Of a stretch of 64,000 bases of DNA, positions 17,173-24,948 are shown in pieces. The position numbers were made by a program, and so were the translations under genes. This DNA is from Pseudoalteromonas ulvae UL12. Its GTDB lineage: Bacteria > Pseudomonadota > Gammaproteobacteria > Enterobacterales > Alteromonadaceae. The stretch is from contig NZ_AQHJ01000035.1 of NCBI RefSeq assembly GCF_014925405.1, positions 744,001-808,000 of the forward strand. The letters are read 5' to 3'. The stretch's first letter is position 1, and each line of letters starts with the position of its first letter. The notes beneath the pieces are model-generated. The model was given only the letters and a program-made list of their open reading frames with translations, did no database searches and had not been told where the DNA came from.

Positions 17173-17591
17173 TCTTTACAACCTTTTTGTCATCCCAGAC
17201 GACTAATGATTAAACCCATTTGAATGTATTGGTATTATGACTTCTGATATTGCAATATTTTTTATGCTCCTTTCGCCAGTGTTTAGTATGTACCTATGTT
17301 ACATATTTGTGAATTTTATTCTGGTGGTGATCAATAAAACGCCTGAAAATTACCTAAAAAAATCGACCGCTAGAATTAAAAATACATTATTATTGCAATG
17401 AATTCAGCTTGTTTGCATACACTTTGCTCCTTTTTTAGTAACGCTGAGAGAGCCGTTCGTAAATTTTTACATTTTTGTAAAAAAAACACAGCTAAAAATC
17501 TAAAAAATCGAAAATAGCGGTTGCCAATGCTATAAAAATGCATAACTATAAGGGCTGCGAAGGCACAATAATAAAGAATAGGAATCTAGAA
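17173..17591. other. Long AT-rich intergenic region before hupB
   Basis: It holds a possible 54-codon ORF (17237-17401, listed separately) and an 8-bp perfect hairpin TTTTTACA / TGTAAAAA (17464-17483, loop TTTT). A weak promoter-like pair precedes hupB: TTGCCA at 17521 with TAACTA at 17543. No convincing terminator for the polysaccharide/ATL operon is seen. Confidence 0.5.
17237..17401 (+). CDS. Possible small membrane protein, 54 aa
   Basis: An ATG-to-TGA frame of 54 codons starting MTSDIAIFFMLLSPVFSMYL and continuing with CYIFVNFILVVI. This gives a single strongly hydrophobic stretch of about 30 residues followed by a basic tail (KKSTARIKN). That layout is typical of single-pass small membrane proteins. 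Ribosome-site support is weak, and AT-rich DNA often yields hydrophobic chance frames. I do not recognise a family. Confidence 0.25.
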   Translation: MTSDIAIFFMLLSPVFSMYLCYIFVNFILVVINKTPENYLKKSTARIKNTLLLQ

Positions 17592-17867
17592 ATGAACAAA
17601 GCTCAATTAGTTGAAAAAATCGCCACAGATGCTGAGATTTCAAAAGCCGCTGCTAGCCGTGCTCTTGATGCATTTACCGGTGCTGTTTCTAACTCTCTAA
17701 AAGAAGGCAATTCAGTTGCTTTAGTTGGTTTTGGAACTTTTTCAGTGAAAGCCCGTGCTGCGCGTACAGGCCGTAACCCACAAACTGGCGCTGAAATTCA
17801 AATTTCTGCTGCTAACATCCCTTCTTTTAAAGCAGGTAAAGGCTTAAAAGATAGCGTTAACGTATAA
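17592..17867 (+). CDS. hupB: DNA-binding protein HU, beta type
   Basis: A 91-residue nucleoid protein that bends DNA as a dimer. [20 protein letters not shown] is the standard HU start, and the beta-arm signature is [20 protein letters not shown]. The frame runs 54 nt further upstream, but the ATG at 17592, preceded by AGGAATC, gives the canonical length. It stands alone between the ATL gene and the shared terminator with ilvIH. Whether it acts as a homodimer or a HupA/HupB heterodimer cannot be told from here. Confidence 0.96.
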   Translation: MNKAQLVEKIATDAEISKAAASRALDAFTGAVSNSLKEGNSVALVGFGTFSVKARAARTGRNPQTGAEIQISAANIPSFKAGKGLKDSVNV

Positions 17868-17885
17868 TTATACGTTTAGCAGTTA

Positions 17886-17919
17886 AATAAAAAAGGGACT
17901 CGAGAGTCCCTTTTTTATT
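17886..17919. terminator. Bidirectional terminator between hupB and ilvH
   Basis: A 15-bp perfect stem AATAAAAAAGGGACT / AGTCCCTTTTTTATT with loop CGAG. T-runs on both strands serve hupB (plus) and ilvIH (minus). Confidence 0.92.
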
Positions 17920-17922
17920 TGT

Positions 17923-18420
17923 TTAAGCTCGTAAGGCTTTATCGCCACGCATTATTCCAACTGCACCGGAGCGGACGACTTCAACTATCTCTGTTTCATT
18001 TCGAAGTGTATCAATAAAAGAAGCCAGCTTTTCTGAACTACCAACTAGTTGTAATGAATAACAGGTTTTCCCCATATCAAGGATTGCGCCACCAAAGATA
18101 TCGACTATGCGTGTTACGCCAGCTCTTGTTGTTTCATCCCCAGCTCGGACTTTAATAAGTAAAAGCTCTTTTTCGATGTGATTACTTTGAGTGAGATCGA
18201 TTACTTTAAGTACATCAACTAACTTATTCACTTGCTTGGTAATTTGTTCAATAATGCGATCATCCCCAACCGTTGTGATAGTGATACGCGATAGCGAGTT
18301 ATCGTCGGTGGTTCCGACTGTTAAGCTGTCGATATTATAAGCCCGCTGTGAAAATAACCCGACAATCCTAGAGAGTGAACCCGGCTCGTTTTCTAATAAA
18401 ATAGATAAGACGCGTCTCAT
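17923..18420 (-). CDS. ilvH: Acetolactate synthase small (regulatory) subunit
   Basis: A 165-residue regulatory subunit that activates the catalytic subunit and confers valine feedback inhibition. An N-terminal ACT domain ([20 protein letters not shown], then FSQRAYNIDSLTVG) is followed by the ALS_ss C-terminal domain (RAGDETTRAGVTRIVDIF). The ATG at 18420 overlaps the last base of the ilvI TAA (TAATG), which is translational coupling. An upstream extension to 18447 would only lengthen the N-terminus unnaturally. The length matches E. coli IlvH (163). Confidence 0.96.
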   Translation of the reverse strand: MRRVLSILLENEPGSLSRIVGLFSQRAYNIDSLTVGTTDDNSLSRITITTVGDDRIIEQITKQVNKLVDVLKVIDLTQSNHIEKELLLIKVRAGDETTRAGVTRIVDIFGGAILDMGKTCYSLQLVGSSEKLASFIDTLRNETEIVEVVRSGAVGIMRGDKALRA

Positions 18421-20144
18421 TATGCTTTTACTCCTTTTTTCAACCACATATCATCAATTGCACCAAGACGAATTTGCATAGGGTAGACATGCTCTGTTTC
18501 GTCGACACATATATCTACAAAGACTAATCTGTCAGTGATAGCCATGGCCGTTGCAAGTGCATCCTCAAGCTGATCAGGATGATCAACGCGGATCCCAACG
18601 TGGCCATAACTTTCTGCTAATTTGACAAAGTCTGGAAGTGATTCCATGTAGGAGGATGAATGACGACCAGAATAAATCATATCTTGCCATTGCCTTACCA
18701 TGCCTAAAGAGCGGTTGTTTAAGGAGATAATCTTTACGGCCAAACCATACTGCATACAGGTCGATAACTCTTGTATATTCATTTGAATCGAACCATCACC
18801 AGTCACACAGACCGATTCTTTTTCGGGAAATGCTAATTTAACACCCATCGCAGCAGGTAAACCGAACCCCATGGTGCCAAGGCCACCACTATTAATCCAC
18901 TGTCGTGGTTTATCAAATGGGTAATATTGCGCGGCAAACATCTGGTGTTGCCCGACATCGGAACTAATATAAGCTTCACCATTGGTGACTTTGTAAAGTG
19001 TTTCAATGACCGTTTGCGGTTTTATTTTTCCCTCTGATTTGGTGTAATTTAGGCATTGCTGCTCACGCCAGTTATTAATTGTTCGCCACCAATCTTCTTG
19101 AGCAGCTCTATCAATAGACAGAGGACTTGTATCAAGGGCATGTTGCAATTGTGATAAGACAGTTTGTAAATCACCCACCACTGGAATATGAGCCGCAATT
19201 GTCTTAGAGATAGAAGTTGGATCGACATCAACATGGACAATGGTTGCATTAGGACAAAATTTCTTCACATTGTTTGTGACACGATCATCAAAACGTGCGC
19301 CTAAAGCCAAAATTACATCTGCATTTGCCATCGCTTTATTAGCTTCAAGACTTCCGTGCATCCCAAGCATACCTATAAAGTTTGGGTGAACACCTGAAAT
19401 TCCCCCAAGACCCATTAATGTATTGGTAATGGGGGCATTTAATGACTCGACTAATTGAGTGAGTTGTTCTGATGTGTCAGATAAAATAATCCCTCCGCCA
19501 GAATACACAACGAGTTTCTTGGCAGATAAGATTGCAGCCACTGCTTTTTTAATTTGCTTTGTGTGTCCTTTTTTACTCGGATTGTAGGATCTCAGCGCAA
19601 TATCATCAGGCATAACAAAATCAAAGAGCAGGGCAGGGTTAAGGATATCTTTGGGTAGTTCTACGACCACGGGACCTGGACGGCCAGTTTTGGCTATGTA
19701 AAACGCTTTTGCGAGTACAGCGGGAATTTCTTCTGCATTACGGCAGTTAAAACTATGTTTAACGATTGGCCTAGAACAGCCAACAATATCTGTTTCTTGG
19801 AATGCATCATCACCGATTAAGTTACTAGGCACTTGCCCTGCTAAAACCACCATCGGAATTGAATCCATATACGCTGTCGCAATGCCAGTAACACAGTTTG
19901 TTGCCCCAGGTCCAGAGGTTGCGAGGACGACACCCACTTCACCCGTTGCTCTTGAATATCCATCAGCCATATGCGTTGCAGCTTGCTCATGACGGACTAA
20001 AATATGCTGGACATCATCTTGCACGAACAGCGCATCATAGATATCGAGTACTGAGCCTCCTGGGTAACCAAATACGTACTTTACATCAAGCTCTTTTAAG
20101 GATCGCACAACGAGTGCGGCTCCTGACATGCTATTTTCTTCCAT
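18420..20144 (-). CDS. ilvI: Acetolactate synthase large (catalytic) subunit
   Basis: A ThDP-dependent acetohydroxyacid synthase of 574 residues. It makes acetolactate or acetohydroxybutyrate, the first common step to valine, leucine and isoleucine. The ThDP Pyr domain has [15 protein letters not shown] and the catalytic glutamate region [17 protein letters not shown] central FAD-type domain follows, then the PP domain with [19 protein letters not shown] and its [12 protein letters not shown] cofactor motif. The ATG at 20144 has GAGGA 6 nt upstream; a second ATG lies 15 nt downstream and another at 20150 has no spacing for its ribosome site. Expression is preceded by the attenuator at 20166-20290. 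Confidence 0.96.
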   Translation of the reverse strand: MEENSMSGAALVVRSLKELDVKYVFGYPGGSVLDIYDALFVQDDVQHILVRHEQAATHMADGYSRATGEVGVVLATSGPGATNCVTGIATAYMDSIPMVVLAGQVPSNLIGDDAFQETDIVGCSRPIVKHSFNCRNAEEIPAVLAKAFYIAKTGRPGPVVVELPKDILNPALLFDFVMPDDIALRSYNPSKKGHTKQIKKAVAAILSAKKLVVYSGGGIILSDTSEQLTQLVESLNAPITNTLMGLGGISGVHPNFIGMLGMHGSLEANKAMANADVILALGARFDDRVTNNVKKFCPNATIVHVDVDPTSISKTIAAHIPVVGDLQTVLSQLQHALDTSPLSIDRAAQEDWWRTINNWREQQCLNYTKSEGKIKPQTVIETLYKVTNGEAYISSDVGQHQMFAAQYYPFDKPRQWINSGGLGTMGFGLPAAMGVKLAFPEKESVCVTGDGSIQMNIQELSTCMQYGLAVKIISLNNRSLGMVRQWQDMIYSGRHSSSYMESLPDFVKLAESYGHVGIRVDHPDQLEDALATAMAITDRLVFVDICVDETEHVYPMQIRLGAIDDMWLKKGVKA

Positions 20145-20165
20145 CCTCATTCCTCAGTAGTATGC

Positions 20166-20200
20166 AAAAAAAAACCCCGTCTGATTGAGCGGGGTTTTTT
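20166..20200 (-). terminator. ilvIH attenuator terminator
   Basis: On the minus strand AAAACCCCG pairs with CGGGGTTTT, loop CTCAATCAGA, followed by a run of nine Ts and then the ilvI ribosome site. The left arm and loop contain GCTCAA, complementary to TTGAGC just after the leader-peptide stop. AGCGGG at the leader end can pair with CCCGCT of the terminator. Both offer an antiterminator. Confidence 0.88.
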
Positions 20201-20221
20201 GAGATAAATTTATTGCTCAAG

Positions 20222-20290
20222 TTAACCCGCTGGTTTCACCACAGTGACCAGTACGACGAGTAAAACTAAAGCAACAGTATTAAAATTCAT
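20222..20290 (-). CDS. ilvIH leader peptide (attenuator), 22 aa
   Basis: A 22-codon frame between a good promoter and an intrinsic terminator. The peptide begins MNFNTVALVLLVVLVTVV and ends KPAG, so 7 of 22 residues are valine and 4 are leucine, with no isoleucine. This is the signature of ribosome-mediated transcription attenuation. Stalling at Val/Leu codons would expose the antiterminator, whereas smooth translation allows the CTGGT/ACCAG pause hairpin and the terminator. No clear Shine-Dalgarno precedes the ATG. Too short for most gene finders. Confidence 0.85.
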   Translation of the reverse strand: MNFNTVALVLLVVLVTVVKPAG

Positions 20291-20324
20291 GTAATTATTT
20301 TTTAATTAATTATTAACAGATGTA

Positions 20325-20353
20325 GTTTTATTGATTTTTGTCTCTGATGTCAA
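20325..20353 (-). promoter_or_regulatory. Sigma-70 promoter of the ilvIH leader
   Basis: A perfect -35 TTGACA (20348-20353) is followed after 17 nt by TAAAAC (20325-20330). The start site would be near 20318, about 28 nt before the leader-peptide ATG. Confidence 0.7.
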
Positions 20354-20513
20354 GGGCGAAAATAAAGTCAGGTCAAGAATAAAAATTCTAAATAAAAGGG
20401 TTTAAATTGTATTTTTACATAATTTATCTATTTTTACTTTAAAATAAGGAGGGTTTATCTTTAAGGGCGGTTGTTAATGAAAGATCGGGCCAGTTACAGA
20501 AATGAATTTTAGG

Positions 20514-20547
20514 TATAAAAAAACCCACCGAAGTGGGTTTTTTTATA
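20514..20547. terminator. Terminator of the isocitrate dehydrogenase gene
   Basis: A perfect stem TATAAAAAAACCCAC / GTGGGTTTTTTTATA with loop CGAA, 9 nt after the gene stop. T-runs exist on both strands. Confidence 0.92.
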
Positions 20548-20555
20548 TAAGACAA

Positions 20556-21563
20556 TTATAAACGGTCTATAACAGCTTGTGTGAAATCAGTTGTACCATG
20601 ACTGCCACCTAAATCACGTGTGGTTCTATCACCTGATTTAATCACATCAGCCACAGCAGAGCGGATACGTTCCGCAGTGTCACCCATATCGAGGTATTCT
20701 AGCATTTGGATAGAAGCTAAAATGACAGATGTTGGATTGGCTAAATTTTTACCCGCGATATCCGGTGCACTGCCGTGGACAGCTTCAAAAATTGCGGCAT
20801 TTTCACCAATGTTGGCACCAGGTGCCATACCTAAGCCACCGACTAGACCGGCACATAAGTCGGATAAGATGTCACCAAACAGGTTGGTAGTCACAATGAC
20901 ATCAAACTCTTCAGGAGTCATAACCAGTTTCATACAAGTTGCATCAACAATCATTTCTGCTGATTCGATATCAGGGTATTGCTCAGCAACTTCACGTGCT
21001 ACTTTTAAGAACAAACCTGAAGTTGATTTTAAAATATTCGCTTTATGTACTGCAGTTACTTTTTTGCGCCCTTCACGACGAGCGAGTTCGTAAGCAAACT
21101 TTACGATTTTCTCAGCGCCATTACGAGTGATTTTACTCATCGCTTCTGCTTCATTACCATCTTCTGATACGACTTGACCTAATCCAGAATACATACCTTG
21201 CGTGTTTTCGCGTACTGTGATGATGTCGATATTATCGTAGCGAGCTTTAGTACCTTCAAAAGACTTGACCGGGCGAACATTGGCGTACAAGCCAAATTGT
21301 TTTCTAAGAGTGACATTAATAGAAGTAAAGCCTTCACCTACAGGAGTCGTTAGTGGGCCTTTAAGTGTAATTTTATTTTTTTCAATGATGTCTAACGTGT
21401 CTTGTGGTAGAAGTTCACCAGTTTTTTCTAATGCAGCCAGACCAGCATCAACAAATTCATAGTCAAAATCACAGCCAGCTGCAGTTAAAATTTCAATTGC
21501 AGAATCAATAATACTCGGGCCGATGCCGTCACCTTTAATTACGGTAATAGTTTGCTTAGCCAT
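20556..21563 (-). CDS. NAD-dependent isocitrate dehydrogenase
   Basis: A 335-residue beta-decarboxylating dehydrogenase. Substrate-binding residues are in SINVTLRKQFGLYANVRP, the catalytic tyrosine is in RENTQGMYSG, and metal aspartates are in GDILSDLCAGL. The coenzyme loop reads HGSAPDIAGK: Asp-Ile where NADP enzymes such as E. coli Icd have Lys-Tyr. NAD+ specificity is therefore inferred. Isopropylmalate dehydrogenase is excluded by the isocitrate-type SxNxxLR motif. The start ATG at 21563 follows AAAGGAAA. It is a single gene with its own terminator, upstream of ilvIH on the same strand but separately promoted. Confidence 0.88.
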   Translation of the reverse strand: MAKQTITVIKGDGIGPSIIDSAIEILTAAGCDFDYEFVDAGLAALEKTGELLPQDTLDIIEKNKITLKGPLTTPVGEGFTSINVTLRKQFGLYANVRPVKSFEGTKARYDNIDIITVRENTQGMYSGLGQVVSEDGNEAEAMSKITRNGAEKIVKFAYELARREGRKKVTAVHKANILKSTSGLFLKVAREVAEQYPDIESAEMIVDATCMKLVMTPEEFDVIVTTNLFGDILSDLCAGLVGGLGMAPGANIGENAAIFEAVHGSAPDIAGKNLANPTSVILASIQMLEYLDMGDTAERIRSAVADVIKSGDRTTRDLGGSHGTTDFTQAVIDRL

Positions 21564-21709
21564 TTAAATTTCCTTTAGAAATAAGGGACAATCAGAATTG
21601 ATATACAACCTGATCGAATTACTATTCAATCGCACTTTATAGCAATTTTGACGCTAACTTTCCAGATTTAACGTGATAAATAGCACCAATTGCTTAGAAA
21701 TAAAGCATT

Positions 21710-23443
21710 TTATAGCACGCAGCAGGCTGAGGTGCTCAGGACATAATCATTTTGTTGTTCTGATAATAATTGCTGAGCAGTCAGTTGGGTCTTAAGTAAG
21801 TCATTAGCACGATTGACTAACGCATTGCTTAACGCACAGGGCTCGACGCGAATACTAAACAACTGATTTATTTGTGATATCGCTAAAACTAAACAAGCAA
21901 GTTCGGTTGACATGGATGAGGGCTTAACCGTTTTTATGTCCGCAAGGTGATTCACAGCGTGTTGCCAGCTACGAGGAATATTGCTGGGTAGCACAATATT
22001 TTCTGATATAGGTAAGCGAGGTTCAATCATTAATAATGCGCTGATATCAAGACGTTGTAGTCCACTACAGGTTGAAGCCTGACTGGTATGACCAATAATT
22101 TGATTATGGTGCCCAGTTAGTTGGGCAATGACCACTTCGAGCAACGTGATACTGGCATACTCAATAAAATCATCGTAGCCTTGTAGTGCAATTGACTCAA
22201 TCAATAAAACAGCACTGAGAATTCGAGCCTGCAAATTATCGCAATTGGGAAATTTAATCGCACTTAAACGGTTTAATAAAGCGAGTTTATGTACAACTAA
22301 AGGGATGCGATTTGGGCCTAACAGCAAAACAGCATGTTTTAATTCACTGATAGTTTGTGTTGTTTGTTGGGTTGCAAATTCACATAAACTACGTGAGGTA
22401 AATGGATCAGCAGCTAAAACAGATAACAGTGTGTCAGTTTGCCAATGCGCGCGAGTCTGAAGCTGCTCAATTATATTATGACCATTACTGTTATCGACTA
22501 AAGCGTGGCTTTGTGGTTGGATAAATCGCTCGACTACTTGAGCGAGTGGTTTAAACCATAACGCAAAGAGTAACCTTGGGTCGTGACAGCTTTGTTGAGA
22601 TAAGCATTGGTTTGGAATAGTGGTGATCGGGTGCCACTTGCCATCGGCTGTGATTGCATTTTTATTGAATTTAAAAGTGAGGTGTCGTCCTTTAGGGAGC
22701 TGGCACACATACATGAGTAATGAATCTTCCCATTTAAAACATGTGCCTGGAAGCACATCAGGAAGATGTGCGCTTAACGATAAAATAACAGAACGTAAAA
22801 AAGAGCTCTGGAAGTGAAGGTACGCGTATTGTAAAACAGCATTCAGCGACTGGCCTTTTGTTGTTTTAGTTGGAGTAATTTTTTTGGCAAGCCAATGACT
22901 GAGTGCAATAATTTGTGTGTATTGATTGTCGAGATGAGACAGTTCATTTTTCGATAGCTTTTGTTGCGTGGCACTTAAATTCGCTAAGACTTCATAAATA
23001 AGTGTATTGTTAACATGCCCAGCATTTAATAGTTTAATGGCTAAATTGAAACGCTGATGCCACAGTTTCTGACTTTGTAGCGTTAAAACTTCTTGATTGG
23101 CTAATAAATTTGATTCTTTTTGTGCGCATATTAACTGAACTAAATTAGAGCCAATTAAGCTATAGCGTGTTTCTGGATCATAACCGAGAGAATTGCTGAT
23201 GGCGGTACAGATAATTGTTTGGTTAATAATGAGGTTAGTTGTGTAACCTTGTTTAGCAATATAAAACAACAATTGGGATTGCATTGCTCTGGGGTTTTGC
23301 TGATAGGCTTGATCATATTGTTCGGCTAACTGACTGAGTAATGGGAATAATTTTGGCCATTTATTTTTTTGATAGTATAAGCGTAATACATTATGCGTAG
23401 AATTGACGAGCTGTTGTAATTCCGTCGCATTAAAAGATGTCAT
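21710..23443 (-). CDS. Uncharacterised protein with an HDOD-like segment
   Basis: A 577-residue soluble protein that I cannot assign firmly. Around residues 335-400 the text TLLSVLAADPFTSRSLCEF and AVLLLGPNRIPLVVHKLALL resembles HDOD output domains (DP-x-L ... A-I-x-x-L-G). The usual HD residues are not obvious, so it would be a degenerate member. The N-terminal 330 residues are helical, Gln/Asn/Leu-rich and without recognisable motifs. There is no signal peptide or membrane segment. The protein ends in a Cys-Cys-Val-Leu tail. The ATG overlaps the DUF3192 stop by 4 nt, so the pair is co-translated. Confidence 0.7.
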   Translation of the reverse strand: MTSFNATELQQLVNSTHNVLRLYYQKNKWPKLFPLLSQLAEQYDQAYQQNPRAMQSQLLFYIAKQGYTTNLIINQTIICTAISNSLGYDPETRYSLIGSNLVQLICAQKESNLLANQEVLTLQSQKLWHQRFNLAIKLLNAGHVNNTLIYEVLANLSATQQKLSKNELSHLDNQYTQIIALSHWLAKKITPTKTTKGQSLNAVLQYAYLHFQSSFLRSVILSLSAHLPDVLPGTCFKWEDSLLMYVCQLPKGRHLTFKFNKNAITADGKWHPITTIPNQCLSQQSCHDPRLLFALWFKPLAQVVERFIQPQSHALVDNSNGHNIIEQLQTRAHWQTDTLLSVLAADPFTSRSLCEFATQQTTQTISELKHAVLLLGPNRIPLVVHKLALLNRLSAIKFPNCDNLQARILSAVLLIESIALQGYDDFIEYASITLLEVVIAQLTGHHNQIIGHTSQASTCSGLQRLDISALLMIEPRLPISENIVLPSNIPRSWQHAVNHLADIKTVKPSSMSTELACLVLAISQINQLFSIRVEPCALSNALVNRANDLLKTQLTAQQLLSEQQNDYVLSTSACCVL

Positions 23444-23826
23444 ATTGCTCCATTTTCATAAGTCGCTAAGGCACCTAATCCCCAAGCAAGGAGTATTCCA
23501 TTTTTAAATAAAATCCCAGTGCACTCATCTTGAGTGGTGATCCCGTCAGATTTGACATGTTGGGTACGGTAAAAGACAATTTGATAGGTATTATCTTGCG
23601 AGTTTTTAGCAAATGTGAGGTCTGGAGAGCCTAATTTATCAAACACAAGATCGATTGACGTGGCCGATTTTAAATCTAACTTACTGATAAAGCGATTATT
23701 GAACGATTCCCTATCTCGCCAATTCATAGACGCAGGATCATCTTGATAAAATACTATTACTAATGTGGCCAAAATCACGTAAAGGCCAATACCCAATAAT
23801 ATATAACGAATGATTTTTTTGGTCAT
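23440..23826 (-). CDS. DUF3192 family membrane-anchored protein
   Basis: A 128-residue protein with one N-terminal membrane segment (IIRYILLGIGLYVILATLVI) and a conserved exported domain: MNWRDRESFNNRFISKL, LGSPDLTFAK, FYRTQHVKSDGITTQDECT. This matches DUF3192, a family found in Vibrio, Shewanella and relatives. Its function is unknown, and the fold may resemble SmpA/OmlA-type small beta domains (inference). It is coupled to the following HDOD-like gene by an ATGA overlap. Just upstream lies the MITE at 23910-24172, so its promoter region may partly be MITE-derived. Confidence 0.85.
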   Translation of the reverse strand: MTKKIIRYILLGIGLYVILATLVIVFYQDDPASMNWRDRESFNNRFISKLDLKSATSIDLVFDKLGSPDLTFAKNSQDNTYQIVFYRTQHVKSDGITTQDECTGILFKNGILLAWGLGALATYENGAI

Positions 23827-23909
23827 TCAAAAAACCTGTGATGATCGCTTGATTGTGTCAAACATATAAACAATATGGATATGATATATCAATTTCTCAG
23901 TTAAGTTTA

Positions 23910-24172
23910 GGGGCTGTTGATCTTTCGTGATGATTTTTGCAGCGAATTGTTGGGTACTTTTACAAGGCAGCGCTTTTGTGGTGTAGCGAGCTACACGAAA
24001 AAGCGATAACGCAGTAGAAATAGCCAACAAACGCTGCCCGAAGGGGTCGGCTAAAAGCGTATTTCTCTTTGTTGAGCAGTATTTGCTTAGAATGACTAGG
24101 CTACACACTGCTCGGGGCGATAAAAACGCTTTTATCTCGAACAAAATTTAACCACGAAAGATTAACAGCCCC
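23910..24172. mobile_element. 263-bp MITE with terminal inverted repeats and TA target duplication
   Basis: The left end GGGGCTGTTGATCTTTCGTG matches the right end in reverse complement (19 of 20, one G/A difference at position 10). Both ends are flanked by TA (23908-23909 and 24173-24174), as for Tc1/mariner-IS630-type insertions. The interior has no credible gene but folds extensively. One hairpin is GTGTAGC-GA-GCTACAC, framed by CGCTTTT/AAAAAGCG. A second dyad is TAAAAGCGT ... ACGCTTTTA, nesting GAGCAGT ... ACTGCTC. No transposase is encoded, so mobilisation would be in trans. A 105-codon frame through it is a by-product. Confidence 0.82.
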
Positions 24173-24948
24173 TAGTGTCTTTGAATTCGAATAGATTTAA
24201 GGTTAAAGCCTAAGTGAATATCACATCTAAGTGTGGCTAATTGTTTAGAAATAACAAACTCTTGTAAGTGAGCTTCTAGTTTACTCAAATATCGTGTTTC
24301 AAGTGTTTTGTCTGTTAATGCTTGGGCAACCCCTCCAAACTGGTTAATTATTTGTTGCGCTGTTTTTTTTCCTATGCCCTTCACACCTGGGATATCGTTA
24401 GTTTTATCACCCGCAAGGCCCCATAACTCTGTTAAATGTTGTTGTTGAACGCCAAATTTGCTTTGTGAAATATCAGGATGGAGGAAGTGTCCTGCAAAGT
24501 AATCATAGATATGAATATGCTCTGCCAAATGCGGGATAAAGCCTTTATCGGTTGAGACAATAATACTATCAATGTGTTGCAGAGCCGCTTTATTAGCAAG
24601 TGTGGCAATTACATCGTCAGCTTCATCGTTATCGGGTGTAAAACTGATAATACCGGCTTGGTTGAAACTTTGGCGAAACTCATCTAACGATGCCTTCAAT
24701 ATGGCAGGCATTGGTTCCCGTGATGATTTATATTGAGGGTAGAAATGATGACGCCAGCTCGTCTCGCCATCAAATACGGCTATCGCATGAGTGGCTTGTG
24801 TCAGTTTCACTAATTTTTCGCTGGCACGTGCAACACGGCTACATGAGTTTTTTATCGCTAAGTTTGGGTCGGGATTTTGTACACTGTCTACTGCAAAAAT
24901 GCGCCGAATGAGATTCAGCGCATCAATAATTAATAATTTTTGTTTCAT
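24172..24948 (-). CDS. xni: Flap endonuclease Xni (ExoIX family)
   Basis: A 258-residue 5'-nuclease-domain protein without polymerase. Key metal ligands are in IIDALNLIRRI, AVFDGETSWRHHFYPQYKSS, NDEADDVIATLA and VSTDKGFIPHL. The helix-hairpin-helix motif IPGVKGIGKKTAQQIINQFGG binds DNA. E. coli Xni is a flap endonuclease of 251 residues, so this copy is full length. The stop codon TAG is formed by the MITE boundary (TA duplication plus the first G of its end). Removing the MITE restores TAA at the same place, so the protein is unchanged. The ATG overlaps the ppnN stop by 1 nt. Confidence 0.92.
   Translation of the reverse strand: MKQKLLIIDALNLIRRIFAVDSVQNPDPNLAIKNSCSRVARASEKLVKLTQATHAIAVFDGETSWRHHFYPQYKSSREPMPAILKASLDEFRQSFNQAGIISFTPDNDEADDVIATLANKAALQHIDSIIVSTDKGFIPHLAEHIHIYDYFAGHFLHPDISQSKFGVQQQHLTELWGLAGDKTNDIPGVKGIGKKTAQQIINQFGGVAQALTDKTLETRYLSKLEAHLQEFVISKQLATLRCDIHLGFNLKSIRIQRH

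Noticed and set aside
23827..24144. A 105-codon minus-strand frame between DUF3192 and xni
   Set aside because: It lies almost wholly inside the MITE, has low-complexity composition, and its codons are dictated by the hairpins and inverted ends.
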